Positions 40,745 to 51,400 of a stretch of 64,000 bases of DNA are shown in pieces. The translations under genes were made by a program, and so were the position numbers. Position 1 is the stretch's first letter. Every line of letters starts with the position of its first letter. The DNA is from DATDAH01 sp963725155. Its GTDB lineage: Bacteria > Actinomycetota > Acidimicrobiia > Acidimicrobiales > DATDAH01. The stretch lies in assembly GCA_963725155.1 (NCBI GenBank), contig CAVRXU010000005.1:744001-808000 (forward strand), written 5' to 3'. Below the pieces are notes generated by a model. That model was not told the DNA's origin and searched no databases. It worked only from the letters and a program-made list of their open reading frames with translations.

Positions 40745-42126
40745 ATGAGCACCATGGAGATCGTGGCCCTGGCCGGCTCCGCGGTGCTGGTCCTGTTGGC
40801 CGCCGTGCTGGCCGTGGCCGAGACCGCGTTCACCCATCTCGGTCGGGCCCGGGCCGAGGCCATCGACAACGCCCGGTCGGGCAAGACCAAGGACAAGACC
40901 CGGGACGAGGACGGCAACGGGAACGGCTCCGAGGAGACGGACCCGGCCCATGCCGGGGTGTTGGTCGGTCTGCTGGCCCGCCGGGGCCAGGTCCTCAATC
41001 CCGTGCTCTTCCTGGTCCTGGTGTGCCACCTGTCCATTGCCACGATCGTGGCCGTCGTGGCCTACGAGCACTGGGGCCGGTCGGCCGTCCTGGTGGCGTT
41101 GGGCATCGAGCTGGTCGTGATCTACGTCGCGGCCGAGGCCGCCCCGAAGACCTGGGCCCTGGAGAACACCGACGTGGCCGCAGTCCGGGTGGCGCCCCTG
41201 GTCCGGGCCCTGGCCGCGCTGGCGCCACTGCGTTGGATCCTGCGCCTGCTCATCGGCCTGGCCAACCTCCTGGTGCCGGGCAAGGCCCGCAAGGAGGGCC
41301 CGTCGGTCTCCGAGGACGAACTGCTGGCGATGGCCGGGGTGGCGGCCGAAGCGTCGGTCATCGAGGCCAGCGAGCGGGCCCTCATCGAGTCGATCATCGA
41401 GTTCGGCGACACCATCGCCCGCGAGGTCATGGTTCCCCGGACCGAGATGGTCACCGTCGGGGAGGACTTCCGCGTGGATGCCGTCATCGAGGTGGCCATC
41501 GCCCACGGTTTCAGCCGCCTGCCCGCGTACGGCGAGGGCGGCGTCGACGAGATCACCGGGATCGTCTACGCCAAGGACCTCATGCGGGCCGAGCGGGACG
41601 GCCACACCGAGGAGCCGATCAGCGCGATGCTGCGGCCCGCTCGCGTCGTGCCCGAGACCAAGCGGGTGGCCGAGCTGCTGCGGGAGATGCAGTCCGAGCA
41701 GTTCCACATCGCCATCGTGATCGACGAGTACGGCGGGACGGCCGGGCTGGTCACCCTGGAGGACGTCATCGAGGAGTTGGTGGGCGAGATCCAGGACGAG
41801 TTCGACGTGGAGGAGCCGCTGGTCGAGCCCGCCACCGGCGGTGGCATCCGGGTCCACGCCCGCATGGCCGTGGACGAGGTGAACGCCCTGCTGGAGAGCG
41901 AGTTGCCCGAGGAGGGGGACTGGGACAGCGTCGGCGGCCTCGTCTACCACCTGCTCGGTCACGTCCCGGCCGAGGGCGAAGCGGTCGAGGTCGCGGGCTA
42001 CCGCCTCTCGGCCGAGAAGGTCCAGGGTCGGCGCATCGGTCGGGTCCGCGTGACCCCTCTGCCCGAGTCGGCAGGGCCGGCGGACGAGAACGGTGGCGGC
42101 ATCGACGTCGACTGGGTGCCCACTCG

Positions 42127-42130
<4 letters not shown>
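40745..42130 (+). CDS. CorC/HlyC-type membrane protein with CBS domains (hemolysin family)
   Basis: This 461-residue protein has an N-terminal DUF21 membrane domain of about four helices, two CBS domains (VMVPRTEMVTVGEDFRVDAV; FHIAIVIDEYGGTAGLVTLE) and a C-terminal CorC-HlyC domain. The family includes magnesium/cobalt efflux factors; hemolysin is only a historical name. An insert of charged residues (GKTKDKTRDEDGNGNGSEE) lies between the first two helices. ATG 40745 was chosen; another lies at 40754. It is in the phoH-ybeY-corC-era unit. Confidence 0.9.
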
Positions 42131-42999
<869 letters not shown>

Positions 43000-43002
43000 C
43001 GG

Positions 43003-44889
43003 TCAGTCGCTGGTGAGCTCCTGGAGGAACGCCTCCGCCTCCGCCCGGTGGCGGGTGCGCTTCATGGGGGGCAGGGCATTGACGATCGTCCAGCGGTAGC
43101 TGGCATTGGCCAGGCGGGAGTCGAGGACGGCGACCACGCCTCGGTCGGTGGACGTGCGGATGAGCCGGCCGACGCCCTGGGCCAGCAGGGTGGCGGCGCG
43201 AGGAAGGTCGACGGTGGCGAACGCCTCGGCCCGGGCCTGCTCCCGGCGGGCCTGGAGCAGGGGCTCGTCCGGTCGGGGAAACGGAAGCTTGTCGATCGTC
43301 ACCAACGACAGCGATCGGCCGGGCACGTCGACGCCCTGCCAGAAGCTGAGGGTGGCGAACAGGCTGGTCGCCTCGTCGTCGGCGAAGGCTTGGGTGAGGG
43401 CGGGCTTGGGCAGGTCGCCCTGGACGAGCACAGCCGTGTCCAGCGTCTTCCGGAGCGCGTCAGCCGCGGCCTGCATGGCCCGGTAGCTGGTGAAGAGGGC
43501 CAGCGTCCGCCCTCCGGCGGCGGTGATCAGGGCCTGCAGCTCCTCGTGGAGCGCCTCCTCGTAACCCGGCTTTCGGGGATCCGGGACATGGGCGGCGCAG
43601 TAGAGGAGGGCGTCGGCGGCGAAGTCGAAGGGGCTGCCGGCGTCCATCTCGTCGACCTGTTCCGGGTCGAGGCCGACGATGTCGGCCAGGCGGGGCGGGA
43701 TGGTGGCCGAGGTCAGGACGGCGGTGCGGTGCTCCCAGACGAACTCGGTGAGCACCGGGGCCACGTCCAGCGGGGCGACGCAGAGCCTGGGCTCGCGGCC
43801 TGGCTGCTCGACCCACGCCACGACCTCGGGGGTCAGGTTCAAGGTCACGTCCACATCCGCCTGCAGGGTCGTGACCGCCTTCATCGCCCGCTCCCGGCGG
43901 GTCTTCACGTCGGCGGCGTCGGAGTCGATCTGGCGTAGGGCCGAAACCGCCTCGTCCAGCCGGGTGCGGGCCGCGGCGAGCACCGAGGCGAGATCGTCGC
44001 TGAGCCCGCGGCGCAGACGGGTGTCGACGAGCGGCGCCAGGGCCAGGCCGAGGCGGTCGCCGGCGCCCAGCAGGCCCTCCTTGAGGGCTTCGTCGTCGAT
44101 GATCCCGCCGACCACGTGGGCCAGCGCGGTGAACCGACCGGCGGTCAGCTCCGCCCCGCACGTCTCCGAGACGGTGTCCTCCAGTTGGTGGGCCTCGTCG
44201 AAGACGACCAGGTCGTGGTCGGGCAGCACGGCACCCCCGGCGGCGATGTTGGTGCCGTAGAGGTGCGTGTTGACCACGATCACGTCCGAGGCGGCGGCGG
44301 CATGGCGGGCGTCCTCGGCGAAGCAGTCCTCGCCCCGCGGGCACTTGGTGGCGCCTGGGCACTCGTCGGAGCCGGTGCTGACCGCGGCCCAGGTCGCGGC
44401 CCGCGGCTCCTTGGCCAGCTCGGCCCGATCGCCCGTCGGGGTCGTCTCGGCCCACTCCGCCAACTCCTGGAGATCGGCCGTCGACGGCTTGTCCGCCGGG
44501 TCGAGGCTCGAGCCCAGTGAGAGCTGGACCTCTCCGTCCATGGCCTCGTCCAGCCGCTGGCGGCACAGGTAGTTGGACCGTCCCTTCAGGACGGCCCAGG
44601 TGAACGGTCGGTCCAGGTGCTCCTGCAGGAAGGGCAGGTCCTTGCCCGCCAACTGGTCCTGCAAGGCCTTCGTGGCAGTGGCCACCACGGTGCGCCGCCC
44701 CGACAGGATCGCCGGCACCAGGTAGGCCAGGGTCTTGCCGGTGCCCGTGCCCGCTTGCACGACGAGGTGGCGCTTCCCGACGATCGCCTTCGAGACGGCC
44801 TCGGCCATCGCCTCCTGTCCAGGCCGCGACGACCCACCGGGCAACTCGGACACCACCTTCTCGAGGGCGGCGAGCACACGATCGGACAC
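43003..44889 (-). CDS. DinG-family ATP-dependent helicase
   Basis: This 628-residue XPD/DinG-type helicase has motif I QAGTGTGKTLAYLVP, a likely FeS-binding cysteine set (YLCRQRL; CPGATKCPRGEDCF), DEAH box VVFDEAHQLEDT, and C-terminal motifs LFTSYRAMQ, FWQGVDVPG and QGVGRLIRTSTDRG. It may act in DNA repair or R-loop removal. GTG 44889 (VSDRVLAALEK) is the likely start, with -10-like TACGGT eight bases upstream on the minus strand. Confidence 0.9.
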   Translation of the reverse strand: MSDRVLAALEKVVSELPGGSSRPGQEAMAEAVSKAIVGKRHLVVQAGTGTGKTLAYLVPAILSGRRTVVATATKALQDQLAGKDLPFLQEHLDRPFTWAVLKGRSNYLCRQRLDEAMDGEVQLSLGSSLDPADKPSTADLQELAEWAETTPTGDRAELAKEPRAATWAAVSTGSDECPGATKCPRGEDCFAEDARHAAAASDVIVVNTHLYGTNIAAGGAVLPDHDLVVFDEAHQLEDTVSETCGAELTAGRFTALAHVVGGIIDDEALKEGLLGAGDRLGLALAPLVDTRLRRGLSDDLASVLAAARTRLDEAVSALRQIDSDAADVKTRRERAMKAVTTLQADVDVTLNLTPEVVAWVEQPGREPRLCVAPLDVAPVLTEFVWEHRTAVLTSATIPPRLADIVGLDPEQVDEMDAGSPFDFAADALLYCAAHVPDPRKPGYEEALHEELQALITAAGGRTLALFTSYRAMQAAADALRKTLDTAVLVQGDLPKPALTQAFADDEATSLFATLSFWQGVDVPGRSLSLVTIDKLPFPRPDEPLLQARREQARAEAFATVDLPRAATLLAQGVGRLIRTSTDRGVVAVLDSRLANASYRWTIVNALPPMKRTRHRAEAEAFLQELTSD

Positions 44890-44959
44890 GGCCGAGGACC
44901 GTACCGCCGGAGGGTGACAGGCCGGGGGAGGGGTCCTGAGGACGGGAGGGTGGCGCCGG

Positions 44960-44965
44960 TAGGGT
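44960..44965 (+). promoter_or_regulatory. -10 element of uppS (leaderless)
   Basis: TAGGGT ends six bases before the GTG start at 44972. There is no ribosome site in between, which points to a leaderless mRNA. The identical hexamer and spacing occur before ppdK. Confidence 0.5.
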
Positions 44966-44971
44966 CGGGGC

Positions 44972-45695
44972 GTGGAGGTGGACGGGATCGATCCCGCCCG
45001 GATCCCGACCCACATCGCCGCGGTGATGGACGGGAACGGGCGCTGGGCGACCCAGCGCGGTCTCAAGCGCACCGAGGGCCACGCCGCGGGCGAGGAGGCC
45101 CTCTTCGACGCCGTCGAGGGGGCTTTGGAGCTCGGGCGTGAAGTGGTTCACCGTCTACGCCTTCTCCACCGAGAACTGGCGGCGCCCGCCCGACGAGGTC
45201 CGCTACCTCATGGACTTCAACGAGTCCCTGCTGTTGCGACGCCGGGACGAGCTCAACGACCGGGACGTGCGCATGCGCTTCATCGGGCGCCGCAACCGGC
45301 CGGTGCCGAAGCGGATCATCCAGCGCATGGACGAGTCCGTCGCCCTCACCGAGAAGAACCGCACGATGACCCTGACCATCGCCTTCAACTACGGCGGCCG
45401 GGCCGAGATCGTGGACGCGGTGCGGGCCCTCGTGGCGGAGGGGGCCAAGCCCCGCCAGATCACCGAGAAGGCGATCCACAAGAAGCTCTACGACCCCGAC
45501 ATGCCCGATCCCGATCTCTGGATCCGGACCTCGGGCGAGCACCGCATCTCCAACTACCTGCTGTGGCAGCTGGCCTACTCCGAGCTGGTCTTCACCGACG
45601 TGCTCTGGCCCGACTTCCGCCGCGCGCACCTCTTCGAGGCCGTGCGGGAGTACCAGAGCCGGGACCGGCGCTTCGGTGGCCTGGAAGACGGCTGA
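44972..45695 (+). CDS. uppS: Isoprenyl (undecaprenyl) diphosphate synthase, frameshifted near 45135
   Basis: This cis-prenyltransferase makes the lipid carrier for wall synthesis. The first part has the catalytic HIAAVMDGNGRWA from GTG 44972. After ELG the frame breaks and continues one base later as VKWFTVYAFSTENWRR, with RIIQRMDES, IAFNYGGRAEIVDA and DLWIRTSGEHRISNYLLWQ. The reading GAGCTCGGGCGTGAAG has one extra G compared with the expected ELGVKWF. Since the gene is essential, the extra base is probably a sequence error. Corrected length is about 240 residues. Confidence 0.9.
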
Positions 45696-45701
45696 GGGAC
45701 G

Positions 45702-46418
45702 ATGAGCCTCTACCGCGAACACGGCATCGTGTTGCGCACCTACAAGCTGGGCGAGGCCGACCGCATCGTGGTCTTCGTGACCCGCGGCCACGGCAAGGTG
45801 CGGGCCGTGGCCAAGGGGGTGCGCAAGACCAAGAGTCGCTTCGGGTCACGGCTGGAGCCCGGCAGCCACGTCGCCCTCCAGCTCTACGAGGGTCGGGAGC
45901 TGGACATCGTCACCCAGGCCGAGTCGGTCGACCACTTCCGGGCCATCCGCGACGACCTCGACCGCCTGGCCGGTGCCCAGGTGATGCTGGAGGCCACCGA
46001 TCAGGTCAGTCAGGAGCGCGAGCCCGACGCCCGCCTCTACCAACTGCTGCTCGGTGCCCTGCGCACCCTGGCCGGCTCCGGCAGTGCCCTGGTCGTACCC
46101 GCCTTCCTGCTCAAGCTCCTGGCCGCCGACGGTGTGCAGCCCCTCGTGGAGGTCTGTGCCTCCTGTGGCGAGGACACCCTGCTGGTGGCCTTCGACCTGG
46201 GCGCCGGCGGTCTGCTCTGCCGATCCTGCCGGTCCGGGATCGCCGTCAGTCCTGACGCCGTCGCCCTGCTGCAGGACGTGCTCGGGGGCCGGCTCAACGC
46301 CGCCTTGGCCGAGCCGGAGAGCGACGCCACCCGCGAGGTCACGCACCTGGCGACGTCGGCCATGGAGCACCACCTCGAGCGCCGCCTGCGCACGGTCGAC
46401 GCCCTCGACCACGCCTGA
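45702..46418 (+). CDS. recO: DNA repair protein RecO
   Basis: This 238-residue recombination mediator has an N-terminal OB fold (REHGIVLRTYKLGEADRIVV, FGSRLEPGSHVALQLYEGRE) and the zinc-finger region CASCGEDTLLVAFDLGAGGL then CRSC. It loads RecA with RecR. It starts six bases after uppS and is followed after four bases by nhaA. Confidence 0.93.
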   Translation: MSLYREHGIVLRTYKLGEADRIVVFVTRGHGKVRAVAKGVRKTKSRFGSRLEPGSHVALQLYEGRELDIVTQAESVDHFRAIRDDLDRLAGAQVMLEATDQVSQEREPDARLYQLLLGALRTLAGSGSALVVPAFLLKLLAADGVQPLVEVCASCGEDTLLVAFDLGAGGLLCRSCRSGIAVSPDAVALLQDVLGGRLNAALAEPESDATREVTHLATSAMEHHLERRLRTVDALDHA

Positions 46419-46422
46419 GGTC

Positions 46423-47622
46423 GTGGCCGACAAGCGCCTGATCCGGGTGCCGGGGGCCCATCGCCTGCCGCCCGTGGGCACCGAGTTCGTCCACGTCGAG
46501 GTCCTCAGCGGCATCGTCTTGGCCCTCGCCACGCTGGTCGCGCTCGTCCTGGCCAACGTGGCGACCGTCGGCTACGAGGAGTTCTGGCACACCAGCCTCC
46601 GCCTGGGAGTCGGTGACCTCGCCATCGACGAGAGCCTGCAGCACTGGGTCAACGACGGCCTGATGACGCTCTTCTTCTTCGTCGTGGGCCTGGAGATCAA
46701 GCGGGAGCTGGTCGTCGGCGACCTCCGCGACCGGCAGACCGCAGCCCTGCCCGTTGCCGCCGCCATCGGGGGGATGGTCGTCCCGGCGCTGATCTTCGTG
46801 GCCCTCAACCTGGGCGGCGCGGGCATCGACGGTTGGGCCATCCCGATGGCGACCGACATCGCCTTCGCCTTGGCCGTGCTGGCCATCGTGGGCAGCAAGG
46901 CCCCGAAGGAGCTCAAGCTCTTCCTGCTGACATTGGCCATCGTCGACGACATCGGCGCCATCGTTGTGATCGCCCTCTTCTACGGCGAGGGCATCGACCT
47001 CCGGTGGCTGGCCGGAACGGCGGCCGTCATCGTGGTCATCGCCCTCATGCGGCTGGCCGCGGTGGCCCACCCGGCCTGGTACGTGCTGCCTGGCGTGGCC
47101 CTCTGGATCGTGACCTTCGAGTCCGGTGTGCACGCCACGATCGCCGGTGTGATCCTGGGCCTCCTCACGCCTACCGGCCCGGTGGGGGGCCGGGAGGTGT
47201 TGACCGACCTGGAGGACGGGCTCCATCCCTGGTCGAGCTTCCTGGTCGTCCCCGTGTTCGCGCTGGCCAACGCGGGCGTCGTGCTCGATCACGCCAGCCT
47301 CGAGGCGGCGGTGACCGGGACGGTCGCTTGGGGCGTGCTCCTGGGCCTCGTGGTGGGTAAGCCGATCGGGATCATGACCGCCTCGGCGCTCGCGGTGCGC
47401 CTACGGGTCGGCGTCCTGCCCGACGGGATCCGCCTGCGGCACCTGGCCGGTGTCAGCCTCATCGCCGGCATCGGGTTCACCGTGTCGCTCTTCGTGGCCG
47501 ATCTCGCCTTCGAGGGGGGGCTGCTGGGCGAGGCCAAGGTGGCGATCCTCGCGGCGTCGCTCGTGGCCGCCGTGGGTGGATCCTTCCTGGTCCGGGCGAC
47601 CGTGCCCGAGTCCTGGGACTGA
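46423..47622 (+). CDS. nhaA: Na+/H+ antiporter NhaA
   Basis: This 399-residue sodium/proton exchanger has about twelve helices. Family motifs are LMTLFFFVVGLEIKRELVVG, MATDIAFALAVLAIVGS and LTLAIVDDIGAIVVIALFY, with the paired transport Asp, then GLVVGKPIGIM and SLIAGIGFTVSLFVADLAF. The start GTG 46423 lies just after recO. It has the usual length. Confidence 0.95.
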   Translation: MADKRLIRVPGAHRLPPVGTEFVHVEVLSGIVLALATLVALVLANVATVGYEEFWHTSLRLGVGDLAIDESLQHWVNDGLMTLFFFVVGLEIKRELVVGDLRDRQTAALPVAAAIGGMVVPALIFVALNLGGAGIDGWAIPMATDIAFALAVLAIVGSKAPKELKLFLLTLAIVDDIGAIVVIALFYGEGIDLRWLAGTAAVIVVIALMRLAAVAHPAWYVLPGVALWIVTFESGVHATIAGVILGLLTPTGPVGGREVLTDLEDGLHPWSSFLVVPVFALANAGVVLDHASLEAAVTGTVAWGVLLGLVVGKPIGIMTASALAVRLRVGVLPDGIRLRHLAGVSLIAGIGFTVSLFVADLAFEGGLLGEAKVAILAASLVAAVGGSFLVRATVPESWD

Positions 47623-47710
47623 GCGACGGGGCGGAGGTGGGGAAATCCCCACCCCGAGGACTCCGGCGGCCTCCATTGGCCGGGCGCGGCCGGTTGCTTA
47701 CGGTGAGCAC

Positions 47711-48967
47711 GTGATCGAGGAGCTCCTGCGACCGTGGCGCCAGGCGTCGACCTGGTTCCGGCTCGGCCACGTCGCCCTCGGCCTGGTCATCGGGATCGTC
47801 AGCTTCACCGTGGTCTTCACCCTCCTGGTCACCGCAGCGGCCCTGGTCATCGTCTTCCCCCTGGCCATCCCCGTGGCCTGGCTGCTCTTCGTGTCCGCCC
47901 GGGGGTTCGCCCGGCTGGAACGGTCCCGTCAGGCCGAGGTCCTCGGTGTGGTGATCGCCGACCCGGTGCCGCCGCTGCCGCCCGGCTCCTGGTGGACCCA
48001 TCTGAAGGCGCGGCTCTCCTCCAGCGCCCGGTGGCGAGAGGTGGGTCATGCCCTCCTGGCCCTGCCCCTGGGAGTGCTCGGCTTCACCGTGGCCACCGTC
48101 ACCTGGGCCGGCTCGGCCGCGCTGCTCGCGCTCCCCCTGTACGTCGGATCCCTGCCCGGCGGCACCGCCAAGTTCTGGCTCTTCGAGGTGGGGCCCGGTG
48201 GCGGGGCGTTCGCCCTGGCCCTCGTGGGTCTGGTCGGCCTCGTCGTCGTCGCTCCTCGGGCGTCCTCGGCCATGGCCGGCCTGAGCACCGCCGCCGCCTG
48301 TCGCCTCCTCGGTCCCTCCGAACGCGACGCCCTGACCGCGCAGGTCGGGCGCATCGAGACGAGCCGGGCGGCCGCCGTCGATGCCGCGGAAGCGGAGCGA
48401 CGCCGCATCGAGCGGGACCTCCACGACGGGGCCCAGCAGCGCCTCGTGGCGCTGGCCATGGATCTCGGCGCCGCCCGAGCGCGGCTGGCGAGCGATCCCG
48501 ACGCCAGCCGGGTCCTTCTGGAGAGCGCCCACGAGGAGGCCAAGGCCGCCCTGGGCGAGCTCCGGGACCTGGTGCGCGGCATCCAACCGGCGATCCTGGA
48601 GGAGCGGGGCCTCGACGCCGCCCTGTCCGCCGTGGTGGCCCGCTGCCCCGTGCCGGTCGACGTGACCGTGGCGGTGGCCGACCGGCCCCGCTTCGCGGTC
48701 GAGAGCGCGGCGTACTTCGTCGTCGCCGAGGCGTTGACCAACGTCGCTCGCCACGCCGGGGCGACCCGGGCCTGGGTCAGCCTGGTGCGCGTCGGTGACC
48801 GTCTCACGGTCGAGGTCCGGGACGACGGGATCGGGGGGGCCGATCCCGAGCGGGGGACCGGGCTGCGGGGGCTCCGTGACCGGGCGACGGGTCTCGGCGG
48901 CACCTGTGACGTGATCAGCCCGACCGGTGGGCCGACGACCCTGCTGGTGGTGCTGCCGTGCGGATAG
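47711..48967 (+). CDS. NarL-type sensor histidine kinase with membrane sensor
   Basis: This 418-residue kinase has four or more N-terminal helices in two similar pairs with 'putative sensor' layout, then a HisKA_3 dimerisation region (ERRRIERDLHDGAQQRLVAL, phospho-His in RDLHDG), and an ATPase domain with VVAEALTNVARHAGA and VRDDGIGGADPERGTGLRGL. GTG 47711 is the likely start. Its stop overlaps the response-regulator start by ten bases. The signal is unknown; a DUF4097 cell-surface protein is in the same unit. Confidence 0.9.
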   Translation: MIEELLRPWRQASTWFRLGHVALGLVIGIVSFTVVFTLLVTAAALVIVFPLAIPVAWLLFVSARGFARLERSRQAEVLGVVIADPVPPLPPGSWWTHLKARLSSSARWREVGHALLALPLGVLGFTVATVTWAGSAALLALPLYVGSLPGGTAKFWLFEVGPGGGAFALALVGLVGLVVVAPRASSAMAGLSTAAACRLLGPSERDALTAQVGRIETSRAAAVDAAEAERRRIERDLHDGAQQRLVALAMDLGAARARLASDPDASRVLLESAHEEAKAALGELRDLVRGIQPAILEERGLDAALSAVVARCPVPVDVTVAVADRPRFAVESAAYFVVAEALTNVARHAGATRAWVSLVRVGDRLTVEVRDDGIGGADPERGTGLRGLRDRATGLGGTCDVISPTGGPTTLLVVLPCG

Positions 48968-49608
48968 TCATCGCCGAGGACGCCGTCCTCCTGCGGGCCG
49001 GTCTGACCCGGCTCCTCGTCGACGCTGGTGAAGAGGTCGTGGCCACCGTCGGCGACGCCGACGCCCTGCTCGAGGTCGTCGAGCGCCTCGTCCCCGACCT
49101 CGCGGTGGTCGACGTGCGCATGCCGCCGACCAACACCGACGACGGCCTCCGGGCCGCTCTCACCATCCGGGAGCGCTGGCCGCAGGTGGGGATCCTCGTG
49201 CTCTCGCAATACGTCGAGGAGGAGTACGCCACAGAGTTGGTGGCCAGCAGCACCGAGGGGATCGGCTACCTCTTGAAGGACCGGGTCGCCGACGTGGCCG
49301 AGTTCGTGGCCGCCGTCCGCCGGGTGGCCGACGGCGGAACAGCCCTCGACCCCGAGGTGGTGGCCCAGCTGGTGGCCCGCAGCGGGCGCCGGGACCCCCT
49401 GGCCCGGCTCTCGCCCCGGGAGCGCGAGGTCCTGGGCCTCATGGCCGAGGGGCTGTCCAACTCGGCCATCGCCGCTGCCCTGTTCGTCAACGACGGGACC
49501 GTCGAGAAGCACGTGACCAACATCTTCACCAAGCTCGACCTGCCGCCGGCCGACGGCGCCCACCGCCGGGTGCTCGCCGTCCTCCGTTGGTTGGGGGAGG
49601 AACCATGA
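48958..49608 (+). CDS. LuxR/NarL-family response regulator
   Basis: This 216-residue protein has a receiver domain (acid pair IAEDAVLLRAGL, phospho-Asp in LAVVDVRMPPTNTDDG, Lys in YLLKDRV) and a C-terminal HTH (RLSPREREVLGLMAEGLSNS, then VEKHVTNIFTKL). It pairs with the preceding kinase and its GTG start overlaps it. Its last codons overlap the next gene (ATGA). Confidence 0.93.
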   Translation: MRIVIAEDAVLLRAGLTRLLVDAGEEVVATVGDADALLEVVERLVPDLAVVDVRMPPTNTDDGLRAALTIRERWPQVGILVLSQYVEEEYATELVASSTEGIGYLLKDRVADVAEFVAAVRRVADGGTALDPEVVAQLVARSGRRDPLARLSPREREVLGLMAEGLSNSAIAAALFVNDGTVEKHVTNIFTKLDLPPADGAHRRVLAVLRWLGEEP

Positions 49609-50435
49609 CCAGCGTCCTGGATCCCCGGACTCCACCCGGACCGTCGAGCGCTCCGTCCGCGGCCCGCAGCGCGTGGCGGGCTGCCGCCTCTCTCGCCGCC
49701 GCCGCACTGCTCCTCGGGGGCCTCTCTCAGGTGATCACCGTGCTGGCCCACGAGGAGCACGACTTCGTCCGCACGTTTTCGGCCGAAGCCGTCGCGTCGA
49801 TCGACGTCGCCCTCGACAGCGGCTCGGCCGTGGTCACGGCCGGCGACGTCACGGACATCACCGTCACCGCCCACATCAGCGACGGGCTCCGGTCGACCGG
49901 CCACAGCGAGGAGATCGTGGGCGACCGCCTCGTCCTGCGAGGCTCGTGCCCGGCGTTCCTGTCGAGCTTCTGCGAGGTCGACTACCGGGTCGTGGTTCCC
50001 GCCGAAGTCGGCGTGACCGCCGAGATGGAGGACGGGGCCTTGTCGGTGACAGGAACGACCGGTGGGGTCGACGCCTCGAGCGAGAACGGTGCCATCGACC
50101 TGCTCGAGGTCGAGGGCGACATCGACATCGAGAGCGCCAACGGCGCCCTCCGCGGCCACGACCTGTCGGCCGGCACCGTCGTCGCCGCGACCGACAACGG
50201 CTCGATCGACCTGGGCTTCACCGCCGCTCCGGACGCGGTCTCCGCCGAGAGCGCCAACGGGTCGATCACGCTCCGCCTCCCGGAGGTCATCGGCGCCTAC
50301 CGCGTCGAGATGGAGACGGACAACGGCTCGACCGAGCTGGGCGTGGCCACGGACCCGGCCTCCGATCGCCTGGTCCGGGCCCTGTCGGACAACGGCTACG
50401 TGCGGGTCGTCGGCCTCGACGCCCCGGATCGGTGA
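49605..50435 (+). CDS. DUF4097-type cell-surface beta-repeat protein
   Basis: This 276-residue protein has an N-terminal membrane segment (WRAAASLAAAALLLGGLS) and a long beta-helix-like region of short repeats built on 'DNGSIDL', 'ENGAIDL', 'ANGALRG' and 'ANGSITL'. It fits the DUF4097/LiaX-type putative adhesin family that often accompanies NarL-type two-component systems in actinobacteria. A disulfide may join CPAFLSSFC. It is translationally coupled to the response regulator. Confidence 0.8.
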   Translation: MTSVLDPRTPPGPSSAPSAARSAWRAAASLAAAALLLGGLSQVITVLAHEEHDFVRTFSAEAVASIDVALDSGSAVVTAGDVTDITVTAHISDGLRSTGHSEEIVGDRLVLRGSCPAFLSSFCEVDYRVVVPAEVGVTAEMEDGALSVTGTTGGVDASSENGAIDLLEVEGDIDIESANGALRGHDLSAGTVVAATDNGSIDLGFTAAPDAVSAESANGSITLRLPEVIGAYRVEMETDNGSTELGVATDPASDRLVRALSDNGYVRVVGLDAPDR

Positions 50436-50443
50436 TCGGCGCC

Positions 50444-50719
50444 ATGGGCCCCGATCTGGTCACCGCGCTGTTCGTCAGCCTGGGCGGTGCCGTGCTCCTG
50501 CTGTTGGAGGCGGCCGAGCGTCCCGCACCGGACGACACGGCCGACGCTCTGGACCCGGCGGTCAGCCGATCGGATGCCACTCCCCGGCGGCATCGTCGAA
50601 CTGCAGCCATTGCTGCTTCCGGGGGTCCCACTGGAGGTAGGCCTGCCGGGCCGGGTCCCACTGCGGTTGGTACGCCGGTGCCTTCTCGTCGGTCGCGGCG
50701 CCGGGTGCCGGTTCGCTGA
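50444..50719 (+). CDS. Possible small single-helix membrane protein
   Basis: ATG 50444 begins a frame with one hydrophobic helix (LVTALFVSLGGAVLLLLEAA) followed by an acidic stretch. The last ~50 codons lie antisense to the RDD gene and have shadow-like composition, so the real protein may be shorter or absent. It starts nine bases after the DUF4097 gene. Confidence 0.3.
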   Translation: MGPDLVTALFVSLGGAVLLLLEAAERPAPDDTADALDPAVSRSDATPRRHRRTAAIAASGGPTGGRPAGPGPTAVGTPVPSRRSRRRVPVR

Positions 50720-51383
50720 CGGCAGCCTCGCCCGCGGTCGCCGCGCCACCCACCCGGAGGGCCTCACCCTCGGCCAAGGTGGTCAACGGGGCGGAATCAC
50801 CCGCCTGTGGCTCCCACCCCGAGGTGTCGACGCCGGCCCCGCCAGTCGGATCGTTGCCCACCGCGCTGCGGTGGACGACGTAGGTGCCGCACGCGAGATC
50901 GCCGAGGCGACGGTTGTCGGAGGTGAAGAGGGCGATCAGCGGCCCGACGATGGGGATGAGCCAGCTGGGGATGGCGTCGATGACCAGGAGGATCGTGCGT
51001 CCGAGCGCCCGGAAGAACCCGGCGGGACGGCCGTCACGGTTGACCGTGCGCAGCCCGGTCAGGCCCTTGCCGATGGTCCAGCCAAAGCGGCCCTGGATGA
51101 TGACCGTGAACAGCAGGACGAACGCGACGGACACCGCGCCGACGATGATCAGGTCGTTCTTCTCGAAGAGGAAGAGCCGGTCGTTGACCCGGACGACGTA
51201 GTCCGGCGAGAGGCGGAAGGCGTCGACCCAGCCCTCACCCGAGCGTCGTGTCCTCGTGCTGCGCTCACTCAGGAGGAGGAACGGCACGGCCACGACGGCG
51301 ATGTGTGCCACCAGGTCGATGAGGTGGGCGAGGTAGCGCCGCCCCAGGACCGCTGTCGGCTTGTCTCGGGTGAAGTCGCTCAC
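50562..51383 (-). CDS. RDD family membrane protein 1
   Basis: This 273-residue protein has an RDD domain with the name-giving Arg and two Asp (GRRYLAHLIDLVAH; IIQGRFGWTIGKGLTGLRTV; RRLGDLACGTYVV) and three helices, then a long Pro/Gly/Ala tail. The tail ends in a tryptophan-rich motif (YLQWDPRKQQWLQFDDAAGE, W). RDD proteins may be ion antiporters. GTG 51383 is the start. A similar W-rich tail ends the next RDD gene. Confidence 0.82.
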   Translation of the reverse strand: MSDFTRDKPTAVLGRRYLAHLIDLVAHIAVVAVPFLLLSERSTRTRRSGEGWVDAFRLSPDYVVRVNDRLFLFEKNDLIIVGAVSVAFVLLFTVIIQGRFGWTIGKGLTGLRTVNRDGRPAGFFRALGRTILLVIDAIPSWLIPIVGPLIALFTSDNRRLGDLACGTYVVHRSAVGNDPTGGAGVDTSGWEPQAGDSAPLTTLAEGEALRVGGAATAGEAAVSEPAPGAATDEKAPAYQPQWDPARQAYLQWDPRKQQWLQFDDAAGEWHPIG

Positions 51384-51400
51384 CCGCCTTGTTTACCCCG

